A stretch of DNA of 64,000 nucleotides from an uncultured Lachnospiraceae bacterium. Lineage in GTDB: Bacteria > Bacillota > Clostridia > Lachnospirales > Lachnospiraceae. Positions 23,801 through 31,579 of the stretch are shown in pieces. The translations under genes were made by a program, and so were the position numbers. Under the pieces are notes generated by a model. It saw only the letters and a program-made list of their open reading frames with translations, was not told the origin of the DNA and did not search any database. Within the stretch, counting starts at the first letter, position 1. Each line of letters opens with the position of its first letter. The stretch spans positions 10,903 to 74,902 of the forward strand of contig CAJTTT010000006.1 of assembly GCA_910579285.1 (NCBI GenBank), in the 5' to 3' direction.

Positions 23801-24421
23801 ATGGAAAAGAGACTCTCTTTCGAAAAGGAAAAGAACGGAAAACAGGCGGCAGACGGCCGGAGGATCAGCACACAGGAGCTGGTGCTTGGCGGTGTTTTTA
23901 CGACTCTCATCGCGGTGGGAGCGTTTATCAAGGTTCCCGTGCCCGTGGTGCCATTTACCCTGCAGTTTCTGTTCACCATGCTGGCGGGACTTTTGCTTGG
24001 GGGCAGGCGGGGCGCGATGAGCGTCGGCGTCTATATTCTGCTTGGACTGATCGGACTGCCCATCTTCGCGGAGGGAGGGGGCTTCTGGTACATATTAAAG
24101 CCAAGCTTCGGCTATCTGCTCGGATTTATGCTGGCGGCTTATGTGACCGGCAGGATGGTGGAGCGCAGGGCACGATTGTTGACTGGATGGGTCATAGCAG
24201 TGAATTTTCTGGGACTTTTCATCGTGTACGCGGCCGGAATGATATATTACTATGTCATCTGCAATTATGTGATTGACACGCCTATTGCACTCGGGCCGCT
24301 GTTCCTGTACTGTTTTGTGCTGGCGGTTCCGGGCGATATCTGCCTGTGCGTGCTGGCGGCCATATTGACTGTCCGGGTAAAACCTGTGTTTGACAAAATG
24401 AGGGGGAAAGGTGCGGTATGA
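23801..24421 (+). CDS. bioY: BioY biotin transporter substrate-binding component
   Basis: S-component that brings biotin across the membrane, alone or with an ECF energy module. The 206-residue protein has six hydrophobic helices with family motifs: GVFTTLIAVGAFIKVPVPVVPFTLQ, FTMLAGLLLGGRRGAMSVGVY, GLPIFAEGGG and SFGYLLGFMLAAYVTG. The ATG at 23801 with GGAGGATGACT upstream is chosen over a TTG at 23756 that lies in the operator. It overlaps bioD by four bases. No ECF ATPase gene is nearby. Confidence 0.94.
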   Translation: MEKRLSFEKEKNGKQAADGRRISTQELVLGGVFTTLIAVGAFIKVPVPVVPFTLQFLFTMLAGLLLGGRRGAMSVGVYILLGLIGLPIFAEGGGFWYILKPSFGYLLGFMLAAYVTGRMVERRARLLTGWVIAVNFLGLFIVYAAGMIYYYVICNYVIDTPIALGPLFLYCFVLAVPGDICLCVLAAILTVRVKPVFDKMRGKGAV

Positions 24422-25101
24422 GTAAAAATCTTTTTATCACAGGCACAGGAACCGATGTGGGAAAGACATATGTGACCGGTCTGGTCATTAAGAAGCTTAA
24501 AGAAAGCGGGGAACATGCCGCTTATTATAAGGCGGCTATGAGCGGCAATGAGAGAAGGCCGGACGGTACGCTGATTCCGGGGGATGCGCTGTATGTGAGG
24601 GAAATTTCGGGGATCGCGCAGCCTTTGGAGGAGATGTGTCCCTACCTGTACGAAAACGCGTATTCGCCTCATCTGGCGGCGAGGATAGAAGGCGGCCCGG
24701 TGGAGTTTTCTGTGGTGAAAGAAGGATTTCGTAAGATCAGTGAGGCATACGGCTATGTGACCGTTGAGGGCAGCGGCGGCATTGTCTGTCCCATCCGCTA
24801 TGGGGAAGAGAAGATTATGCTGGAGGACGTGATAAAAGCGTTGAATCTGTCCTGCCTGCTTGTGGCAGAAGCCGGGCTTGGCACAATCAACAGTGTGGCG
24901 CTCACTGCAGAGTATATGCGCGCCAGAGACATTTCCCTTGTGGGGATGATCTTTAACCGTTTTCACCCGGGCAGCGTGATGGAGGAGGACAACATCCGTA
25001 TGTGTGAGGAACTGACAGGGCTGAAAACGCTTGCCTGCGTGCAGGAGGGCAGCATGGAACTTGGCATGGATGCGGAGGCGCTGCGGGCGCTTTATCGCTG
25101 A
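24418..25101 (+). CDS. bioD: Dethiobiotin synthetase
   Basis: BioD makes dethiobiotin from 7,8-diaminopelargonic acid, CO2 and ATP. The 227-residue protein has the Walker A GTGTDVGKT, YYKAAMSG, VEGSGGIVCPI and AEAGLGTINSVALTAEY. The ATG overlaps the bioY stop (ATGA), so translation is coupled. It acts between bioA and bioB in the pathway, and the three genes follow in order D, A, B. Confidence 0.95.
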   Translation: MSKNLFITGTGTDVGKTYVTGLVIKKLKESGEHAAYYKAAMSGNERRPDGTLIPGDALYVREISGIAQPLEEMCPYLYENAYSPHLAARIEGGPVEFSVVKEGFRKISEAYGYVTVEGSGGIVCPIRYGEEKIMLEDVIKALNLSCLLVAEAGLGTINSVALTAEYMRARDISLVGMIFNRFHPGSVMEEDNIRMCEELTGLKTLACVQEGSMELGMDAEALRALYR

Positions 25102-25155
25102 CGGAAAAAGGTTAACATAATGCTGACCGTGTGCTGTCTCGGAACAGACAGATGG

Positions 25156-25165
25156 GTTTACATAA
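25156..25165 (-). repeat. TTATGTAAAC motif, copy 1, upstream of bioA
   Basis: On the plus strand it reads GTTTACATAA. A similar GTTAACATAA lies 45 bases upstream (25111-25120), in the same orientation. Both are in the 87-base bioD-bioA gap. See the finding on the ten-copy motif. Confidence 0.6.
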
Positions 25166-25188
25166 CATAAAGAAAAGAGGACATTACA

Positions 25189-26376
25189 ATGATCTGGTAT
25201 CCTTATGAACAGATGAAAACCATGAAGCCGCCCTATGAAATTGTGGATGCAGAGGGCGTGTATCTATACACCGGGGATGGGGAAGCCATGATAGATTCCA
25301 TCTCCTCCTGGTGGAGTGTGATTCACGGCTATAAACATCCCGCGCTCACGCGTGCGATCAAAGAGCAGGCGGATGTCTTTTCCCATGTGATGCTGGGAGG
25401 GCTGACCCACAAGGCGGTGCAGAAGCTGTCGGACAAACTGGCATCCTGGCTGCCCGGCGATCTGAATTACTGCTTTTTTTCGGATTCCGGGTCGGTGGCG
25501 GTGGAAGTGGCCCTAAAGATGGCGCTGCAGTTTAACGTAAATAGGAAAGATGGGAGAAAAACGGTACTCTCGCTCACCCACTCCTATCACGGGGACACCT
25601 TTAAGACGATGGAGGTCGGGGACGACGAGGACTACCACTTTGCCTTCGGGGAGAAGAAAGGGGTCATTCATATTGACACCCAGATCAGGGCGCTGGAGGA
25701 GGCTTTTGAGAAGCATCACGATGAGCTGAACTGCGTACTTGTGGAGCCGCTTCTGCAGGGGGCGGGCGGTATGCGGATGTACGATCTGGCTTTTTTAAGA
25801 CGGGCGAGACAGCTCTGCGACCAGTACGATGTGCTGCTTATCTTTGACGAGGTGGCTACGGGCTTTGGGAGAACGGGCTATCGGTTCGTGGCGGACAAGG
25901 TGCTGCCGGATATTCTTGTGCTCGGAAAGGCGTTGACAGGCGGATATATCGGGCACGCGGTGACGGTGGCGGGAGAAAAGGTTTACCGCGGCTTTTACGG
26001 GGACGATTCGTCCCTTGCCCTGATGCACGGGCCGACCTTTATGGGAAATGCCCTGGCATGCAGTGTGGCTCTTGCGTCCATAGAATTGTTTGAAGGGCAG
26101 AATTACATGGCGAAGATTCACAGGATGACGGAGGTGATGCGGCGGGAGATGTGCGCGTTTTTCAGTCCGAAAGTGCGGGAGGTGCGCATCATGGGCGGCT
26201 GTATCTGCGTGGAGGTGAACGACCGGGCGGATCTTGTGGGATACCAGGAGTTTGCGGCGAAGAGGGGTGTCTTTGCCAGGCCTTTCTTAAACTGCCTTTA
26301 CGCGATGCCGCCCTATGTGATTGGGGAGGAGGAGCTTGTGAAGGTACTCTCCGTGATGAAGGAGTGGTTCGCCTGA
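25189..26376 (+). CDS. bioA: Adenosylmethionine-8-amino-7-oxononanoate transaminase
   Basis: BioA is the PLP-dependent aminotransferase that makes 7,8-diaminopelargonate, with SAM as amino donor. The 395-residue protein has WYPYEQM, DSISSWWSVIHGYKHP, FFSDSGSVAVEVALKMALQF, THSYHGDTFKTMEVG, IFDEVATGFGRTG and the PLP lysine region LGKALTGGYIGHA. It is about 30-50 residues shorter than many BioA proteins but has all core motifs. The ribosome binding site is AAAAGAGGAC. It is separated from bioD by a gap with TTATGTAAAC-type sites. Confidence 0.95.
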   Translation: MIWYPYEQMKTMKPPYEIVDAEGVYLYTGDGEAMIDSISSWWSVIHGYKHPALTRAIKEQADVFSHVMLGGLTHKAVQKLSDKLASWLPGDLNYCFFSDSGSVAVEVALKMALQFNVNRKDGRKTVLSLTHSYHGDTFKTMEVGDDEDYHFAFGEKKGVIHIDTQIRALEEAFEKHHDELNCVLVEPLLQGAGGMRMYDLAFLRRARQLCDQYDVLLIFDEVATGFGRTGYRFVADKVLPDILVLGKALTGGYIGHAVTVAGEKVYRGFYGDDSSLALMHGPTFMGNALACSVALASIELFEGQNYMAKIHRMTEVMRREMCAFFSPKVREVRIMGGCICVEVNDRADLVGYQEFAAKRGVFARPFLNCLYAMPPYVIGEEELVKVLSVMKEWFA

Positions 26377-26378
26377 TT

Positions 26379-26420
26379 TTATGTAAACCGAAACATGGAC
26401 TTGGAAATAATTATGTAAAC
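26379..26420 (+). repeat. TTATGTAAAC motif, copies 2 and 3, upstream of bioB
   Basis: TTATGTAAAC occurs at 26379-26388 (overlapping the base after the bioA stop) and at 26411-26420. The two are in the same orientation, 32 bases apart, about three helical turns, which would place bound proteins on one face of the DNA. Confidence 0.65.
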
Positions 26421-26479
26421 TAAAAGAAAGTTGTCTTAAAGAAATATATCAATTCATAACACAAACGAGGTACATACGG

Positions 26480-27454
26480 ATGGACAGAATCAGACAGTTA
26501 CAGGAAACCATATATCAGGGCGGGCGTCTCGAAAAAGAGGAGATCATGCCGCTGGAATATGCGCCTCTGGAGGAACTGTGCCGGGCGGCGGATGAAATCA
26601 GGAGGCATTTCTGCAAAGATCGGTTTGACCTTTGCACGATCATAAACGGAAAGTGCGGAAAGTGCTCGGAAGACTGTAAATACTGCGCCCAGAGCGCCCA
26701 TTATGTCACAGCCTGCGGGGAATCCTATCCGCTGCTTTCCACGGAAAAAATCGTGGAGCAGGCGAAACGCAGCGCGGCCCAGGGGGTCTTGCGTTATTCT
26801 ATCGTTACGAGCGGCAGGCGTCTTTCGGAGGCAGAGATCGGGCAGGTTTGTGAGAGCATCCGTGCGGTGCGGCGTGAGGCTGGCATAGAGGTCTGTGTCT
26901 CCTTCGGGTTGCTTGGGGAAGCAGATTTCGTGAAGATTAAGGAGGCGGGGGCGTCGCGTGTCCACTGTAATCTGGAAACTTCCAGGCGGTATTTCCCGCA
27001 GGTGTGTACGACTCACACTTATGCGGATAAGATAGAGACGCTGCGTGCGGCGAAGAGAGCCGGACTGGACGTGTGCAGCGGCGGCATCATGGGACTTGGG
27101 GAAACGATGGAGGATCGGATCGACATGGCACTGACGGCGAGGGAACTTGGGGTAACCTCCATTCCTGTGAATGTGCTGAACCCGATTCCGGGCACGCCCT
27201 ATGAGAACAGCCAAACGCTGACCAATGAGGAAGTGCGCCGCATTGTGGCCATGTTCCGTTTTGCCCTTCCAGACGCAGCGATCCGGCTGGCCGGCGGCAG
27301 GGGACTTCTGGGGGATAAGGGGGCGAAATGCTTTGCCGGGGGCGCGAATGCGGCCATCAGCGGGGATATGCTGACTACGGCAGGGATTACTGTAGAAACG
27401 GATATGGCGCTTCTGGAGCAGATGGGGTATACTGTGATAAAAGAGTCGTCCTGA
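26480..27454 (+). CDS. bioB: Biotin synthase
   Basis: Radical-SAM enzyme that inserts sulphur into dethiobiotin. The 324-residue protein has the [4Fe-4S] motif CSEDCKYCAQSAHY, SIVTSGRRLSEAE, HCNLETSRRYFP, GGIMGLGETMEDRIDMA and PVNVLNPIPGTPYE, then RLAGGRGLLGDKG for the [2Fe-2S] site region. GAGG lies ten bases before the ATG. It is the last biotin gene here; bioF and a pimelate-making gene (bioW, bioC or bioH) are not in the window, so early steps are encoded elsewhere or precursors are imported. Confidence 0.96.
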   Translation: MDRIRQLQETIYQGGRLEKEEIMPLEYAPLEELCRAADEIRRHFCKDRFDLCTIINGKCGKCSEDCKYCAQSAHYVTACGESYPLLSTEKIVEQAKRSAAQGVLRYSIVTSGRRLSEAEIGQVCESIRAVRREAGIEVCVSFGLLGEADFVKIKEAGASRVHCNLETSRRYFPQVCTTHTYADKIETLRAAKRAGLDVCSGGIMGLGETMEDRIDMALTARELGVTSIPVNVLNPIPGTPYENSQTLTNEEVRRIVAMFRFALPDAAIRLAGGRGLLGDKGAKCFAGGANAAISGDMLTTAGITVETDMALLEQMGYTVIKESS

Positions 27455-27480
27455 CATGGGACGGAAAGAGGAAGGAGCGG

Positions 27481-27666
27481 ATGGTAAGTATGAACTCATT
27501 TCAGTACAAGGTCGTAAGCATAGACGGTGACTATGCGAATCTGGAGCGCATTGACGCGCCGGAAGACGGGTATAAGCTGGTGGCCCGCGCGCTTTTGCCG
27601 CCGGAGATCCAGGAGGGGACGAAACTTTTATATGAGATGATGACATATACGATTCTGGAGGGATAG
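27481..27666 (+). CDS. Small conserved protein downstream of bioB
   Basis: A 61-residue acidic protein (VSMNSFQYKVVSIDGDYANL, then ERIDAPEDGYKLVARALLPP and a short tail). It reads as three or four beta strands with a short helix, without cysteines or membrane segments. AGGAAGGAGCGG precedes the ATG at 27481; the ATG at 27490 is an alternative. It lies 26 bases after bioB, so it is probably co-transcribed. I do not recognise the family with confidence. Confidence 0.6.
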   Translation: MVSMNSFQYKVVSIDGDYANLERIDAPEDGYKLVARALLPPEIQEGTKLLYEMMTYTILEG

Positions 27667-27674
27667 ACAAAAAG

Positions 27675-27684
27675 TTATGTAAAC
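27675..27684 (+). repeat. TTATGTAAAC motif, copy 4
   Basis: Lies nine bases after the stop of the 61-residue protein, in the gap before the DUF512 gene. The wider context AAAGTTATGTAAACTA is identical to that of the copy inside the TetM-like gene. Confidence 0.6.
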
Positions 27685-27742
27685 TAAAATCCGGCGCTGC
27701 GGGAGGAGGATCAGCGGCGGCCGGGTGGAGCTGTCAATGGTA

Positions 27743-27772
27743 TTGCTTTTTTGGAGAGGTTCCCTGTATAAT
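27743..27772 (+). promoter_or_regulatory. Sigma-A promoter of the DUF512 gene
   Basis: TTGCTT (27743-27748), an 18-base spacer and TATAAT (27767-27772), 42 bases before the TTG start. Confidence 0.65.
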
Positions 27773-27814
27773 TAAAAAAACGGAAGTGTGGAAAACGGTT
27801 AAAGAGGTGCATAT

Positions 27815-29230
27815 TTGAATAGGATTGAGCATGTGGTGAAGGAGGTTATGCCCGGTTCCATCGCGGAAGAGATGGGAATAGAGGCGGGCGACGTCCTTCT
27901 TTCCATTAATGAAAACGAAATAGAGGATGTATTCGATTACCGATATCTGATGAAGGACGAGTATGTGGAGGCGCTTGTGCGCAAGGCAGACGGTGAGGAG
28001 TGGCTTTTGGAGATCGACAAGGACTATGACGAGGATCTTGGCGTGGAATTTGAAAACAGTCTGATGAGCAGCTACCGTTCCTGCAGCAATAAGTGCATTT
28101 TCTGCTTTATCGACCAGATGCCGCCGGGGATGAGGGAAACCCTGTACTTTAAGGATGACGATTCCCGGCTTTCTTTTTTGCAGGGCAATTATATTACTCT
28201 GACCAATATGACGGAGAAGGATGTGGACCGCATCATCCAGATGCAGCTTGCACCCATCAATATATCTGTGCAGACCACGAACCCTGCGCTTCGGTGTGAG
28301 ATGCTGCACAACCGCTTTGCGGGGGAAAAACTGCGTTTTCTGGACCGTTTCTATGAGGGACATGTGGAGATGAACGGCCAGATTGTGTGTTGTAAGGGAG
28401 TCAATGACAAGGAGGAGCTTCGGCGCAGCATAGAGGATCTGATGAAATATCTGCCCTTTATGCGGAGCGTATCGGTGGTGCCTGCGGGAATCACGAAGTA
28501 TAGGGAAGGCCTTTACCCGTTGGAATTGTTTACAGGGGAGGAGGCAGGAGCGGTCATTGACATGATTGAGGCGTACCAGAAAATCTGTTTTGACCAATAT
28601 GGTCTACACTTCGTGCATGCCAGCGATGAGTTCTATATGCTGGCTGAAAGGGATTTTCCCGAGGAGGCGCGCTATGACGGGTATATCCAGTTGGAGAACG
28701 GTGTGGGCATGATGCGGCTGTTCCGGGAGGAGTTTGCGAAAACCTTGCAGGAGATTACAAGTGACCAAAACAGTCAAAAGAGACTGGAAGAGGTGAAACG
28801 CACGCTGACCATTGCGACGGGAAAGCTGGCTTTTTCGGTGATGCGGGAGTCTGCAAAGGAGCTGTGCGCCGTGTGCCCCGGCCTTACCATTCATGTCTGC
28901 CCGATCCGAAATGACTTTTTCGGGGAGACGATTACCGTGGCAGGACTGGTCACGGGACAGGATCTGACTGCCCAGCTGAGGGCGCGGCAGCAGGCGGGAG
29001 AGACGCTGGGGGACATGCTGCTGATCCCGGCCAACATGCTGCGCAGCGGGGAAGAGGTCTTTCTGGATGACGTCACCGTGCAGGAGGTGGAGCAGGCCCT
29101 TGGAATCCCGGTAAAGGCAGTAGAGCCTGAGGGCAGGGATTTTGTTGAGGCAGCGCTGAATCCAGATTATTGTATGGGAAGGGACAATGACGGTGCGTCA
29201 TTTGTATATGTAAAGGGATATGACAGGTGA
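27815..29230 (+). CDS. DUF512 radical-SAM protein with N-terminal PDZ-like domain
   Basis: The 471-residue protein starts with a PDZ-like segment (VVKEVMPGSIAEEMGIEAGD, DVLLSINENEIEDVFDYRYL), followed by a radical-SAM-type cluster, SCSNKCIFCFIDQMPPGMR, and YFKDDDSRLSFLQGNYITLTN. The DUF512 domain fills the C-terminal half. This layout is conserved across Clostridia, often beside engA, which is not here. The substrate is unknown. The TTG start follows AAAGAGGTGCATA and gives the family-typical N-terminus; the next in-frame ATG would remove part of the PDZ-like domain. Confidence 0.88.
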   Translation: MNRIEHVVKEVMPGSIAEEMGIEAGDVLLSINENEIEDVFDYRYLMKDEYVEALVRKADGEEWLLEIDKDYDEDLGVEFENSLMSSYRSCSNKCIFCFIDQMPPGMRETLYFKDDDSRLSFLQGNYITLTNMTEKDVDRIIQMQLAPINISVQTTNPALRCEMLHNRFAGEKLRFLDRFYEGHVEMNGQIVCCKGVNDKEELRRSIEDLMKYLPFMRSVSVVPAGITKYREGLYPLELFTGEEAGAVIDMIEAYQKICFDQYGLHFVHASDEFYMLAERDFPEEARYDGYIQLENGVGMMRLFREEFAKTLQEITSDQNSQKRLEEVKRTLTIATGKLAFSVMRESAKELCAVCPGLTIHVCPIRNDFFGETITVAGLVTGQDLTAQLRARQQAGETLGDMLLIPANMLRSGEEVFLDDVTVQEVEQALGIPVKAVEPEGRDFVEAALNPDYCMGRDNDGASFVYVKGYDR

Positions 29231-29282
29231 CCTGGCAGGTGTGTCATACAAAATGGGGGAAGAAGAACCTTATATGGTTGTG

Positions 29283-29292
29283 TTATGTAAAC
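29283..29292 (+). repeat. TTATGTAAAC motif, copy 5, upstream of the GNAT gene
   Basis: Located 31 bases before the GNAT start, in the 93-base gap after the DUF512 gene. Confidence 0.6.
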
Positions 29293-29323
29293 TTTATCGG
29301 AGACGAAAGGGATTGGAACAGGC

Positions 29324-29947
29324 ATGTGTTATCATATAAAAAGATTGGACAATGACGGGATCGGGCATATTTACGACAGGTATATGAAGACGGATTTTCC
29401 GTCTGACGAGTTAAAGCCCTTAAGCCACATCACCAGGAGCATGGATGCCGGCTACGGGTTTTCCCTGGGGATCTATGAAGGGGAAAATCTGGCTGGCTAC
29501 GCTGTTTTTATTCTTTGTGAGGAGACGAGGTGTGCTCTGCTCGACTATTTTGCGATCCTGAAGGAGCGGAGAGGCGGCGGGCTTGGACACAGAGCCTTTC
29601 CACTTATGGAAGCTTATTTTATGGAAAATCTGCCGGGAATAGACGGCATTTATATCGAGTCCGAGCGGGTATCAGCGGCTAGGGATGAGAAGCAGCGTCT
29701 GACAAGACAGCGGCGCATTGCCTTCTACGTCTCCTGCGGCTGTAGAATGACGCGGTTTCGCTCTGTCCTGTTCGGCGTGGATTACAGCGTTCTTTACAGA
29801 CCAATCGGGGAGCGGGGGCAGGAGGTTTCTCTGGACGCGCTGGACACCCTCTACAAGAAGATGTTTAAGCCGGAGCATTACGCCCGGTCTGTGAGCCTTG
29901 CCATGATGGAGGAAAGCTGGGAAAAGGGCGATTTTGATGGCGTCTGA
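29324..29947 (+). CDS. GNAT-family N-acetyltransferase
   Basis: The 207-residue protein fits the GNAT fold: an N-terminal strand-helix (residues 1-30), LGIYEGENLAGYAVFILCE as the central strands, LLDYFAILKERRGGGLGHRAF as the acetyl-CoA-binding motif A (RRGGGLG corresponds to R/Q-x-x-G-x-G/A), and a C-terminal extension with RQRRIAFYVSCGC. The substrate cannot be inferred. GAAAGGGA precedes the ATG. It lies between the DUF512 gene and a chemotaxis transducer with its own promoter. Confidence 0.8.
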   Translation: MCYHIKRLDNDGIGHIYDRYMKTDFPSDELKPLSHITRSMDAGYGFSLGIYEGENLAGYAVFILCEETRCALLDYFAILKERRGGGLGHRAFPLMEAYFMENLPGIDGIYIESERVSAARDEKQRLTRQRRIAFYVSCGCRMTRFRSVLFGVDYSVLYRPIGERGQEVSLDALDTLYKKMFKPEHYARSVSLAMMEESWEKGDFDGV

Positions 29948-29961
29948 GAGCGGATTTTTTC

Positions 29962-29992
29962 TTGACGGTCAAGGGGGAGAATATGGTATAAT
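29962..29992 (+). promoter_or_regulatory. Promoter of the chemotaxis transducer
   Basis: TATAAT (29987-29992) with TGG directly before it (extended -10). A TTGACG (29962-29967) is upstream at a long spacing of 19 bases. The start codon is 49 bases further on. Confidence 0.65.
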
Positions 29993-30041
29993 ACAAACGA
30001 CATCATGTGCGTTATACGCAGGAGAAAGGGGATAAGTGGGA

Positions 30042-31499
30042 ATGGAATTGGAAATCTTAAAAAATGAAGAAAAGCGGATGAACATGATTTTATTTGTTTT
30101 TCTGGATGTGATCCCGATTGTGGCTGTCGTGTATGTGCTCTTATTTAACGGCGGTTCGGGCAGGGATGCAGTCGCCCTGACAATGGTGGCTGCGAGTTTA
30201 CTGATCAAGGTGTTTGAAAAGAAGCTGGGAGCTTACGCGAAATACATGTACATTTCCGTGCTGCCGTTTTTTGGCGCGCTGACCCTTGTGGCGGGGACGC
30301 CCGGTGTTTTCGGAGCTATGGTGGAAGCGTATTTTCTGGTTCTGTTTCTGGCGGTTCCTTATTATGATTTGTCGGTCATCAAGGTATGCGCGGCGGTGAC
30401 TGTTGGAGCCAATGCAATTGGTCTCATTATTTTCAGACAGGCATATCTGAGTATGTATACGCTGCCGATCTGGATCTTTATTATCATGGTGTATGTGCTT
30501 GCGATTGCGGCCGCTGCATTTATTGTGTTCCGGGCCAGATCCCTGTTCACGGCGGTGGAGCAGAAGGAAGGAGAGGTGGAGGAGCTTCTGGAAAACATAA
30601 GGGGCGCCTTTGAGGGACTGCAGGAGTCTTCCCAGTCCATCTACGATTCCTTACATAGTTTTGAGCAGAGTTCTTCGGAGATTGCGGCGTCCACGGAGGA
30701 GATTTCCGCCAGTGTGGAGCAGCAGATTGAACAGGTGGAAGGCAGCATTCAGATTTTCAATGATCTGGATGGCAGGATCGGTGATTCGGAGGCCAGGGTG
30801 CTGCAGACGGTTGAGAATATGAAGCAGCTGGAGGAGAAGAACAACGAGGGCATTGTTTCCATCGGAGAATTGTCAAAGAAATTCAGCGAAAATATCAAGG
30901 CGACACAGGTGGCGTCCGAGGGCATGGCAGAGCTGGCGCAGAAGTCCAGCTCCATCGGGGAAATCATCGACAGCATCAGTCAGATTGCGAAACAGACCAA
31001 TCTGCTTGCCTTGAATGCGGCCATTGAGGCGGCCCGGGCCGGCGAGGCGGGAAAGGGCTTTGCGGTGGTTGCGGATGAGATCAATGCGCTGTCGGGAGAA
31101 TCGGCTTCGGCGACGCAGAAGATTGATGCGATATTGAAAGACATCATTGCCACCATCGACGATACAAACAAAGTGATTGACAGGAACACCGTGATTGTGC
31201 GGGAGTCCAGCGATAAGCTGGATGACACGGTGAAGATTTTTGACACGATGCTGAAATCTTCCGAACAGGTGATTGAGGAGACGGACAAACTGCAGGGCGA
31301 ACTGAGCGGCATCGTGGAGATCAAGGAGAGACTGCTGGATGCCATGACACAGGTGGAAAAAATATCGCAGATTTCCGTGCAGGGAACGACGGAGATCAGT
31401 TCTTCCACACAGCAGCAGGTGACCGGCGTGGAGACAATCCTGTCCTCTATGGCCAAAGTGCAGGCGGGTATTGACCGTCTTGCAAATATTTTGAGTTAA
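30042..31499 (+). CDS. Methyl-accepting chemotaxis-type transducer without extracellular sensor domain
   Basis: The 485-residue protein has a six-helix membrane region (about 12-170) with very short loops, then directly a cytoplasmic signalling coil. The hairpin tip is IDSISQIAKQTNLLALNAAIEAARAGEAGKGFAVVADE, near residues 307-346 (the stretch is described, not a full alignment). No HAMP or PAS/dCache domain is visible, so it may sense a membrane parameter or a hydrophobic ligand, or work with another receptor. It is not beside che genes. The ATG at 30042 is preferred over a GTG at 30036, since AGGAGAAAGGGG lies upstream. No flagellar genes are in the window. Confidence 0.88.
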   Translation: MELEILKNEEKRMNMILFVFLDVIPIVAVVYVLLFNGGSGRDAVALTMVAASLLIKVFEKKLGAYAKYMYISVLPFFGALTLVAGTPGVFGAMVEAYFLVLFLAVPYYDLSVIKVCAAVTVGANAIGLIIFRQAYLSMYTLPIWIFIIMVYVLAIAAAAFIVFRARSLFTAVEQKEGEVEELLENIRGAFEGLQESSQSIYDSLHSFEQSSSEIAASTEEISASVEQQIEQVEGSIQIFNDLDGRIGDSEARVLQTVENMKQLEEKNNEGIVSIGELSKKFSENIKATQVASEGMAELAQKSSSIGEIIDSISQIAKQTNLLALNAAIEAARAGEAGKGFAVVADEINALSGESASATQKIDAILKDIIATIDDTNKVIDRNTVIVRESSDKLDDTVKIFDTMLKSSEQVIEETDKLQGELSGIVEIKERLLDAMTQVEKISQISVQGTTEISSSTQQQVTGVETILSSMAKVQAGIDRLANILS

Positions 31500-31579
31500 G
31501 GTTAAAATAGCATAAAGCAGAAAACAATAACGGCATGTCCCGCTGATCGGCGGGACATGTTCGCGTATCGGGGGATACT

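Noticed and set aside
26498..27670. Minus-strand frame of 390 codons over bioB
   Set aside because: It is antisense to bioB, which has intact cluster motifs.
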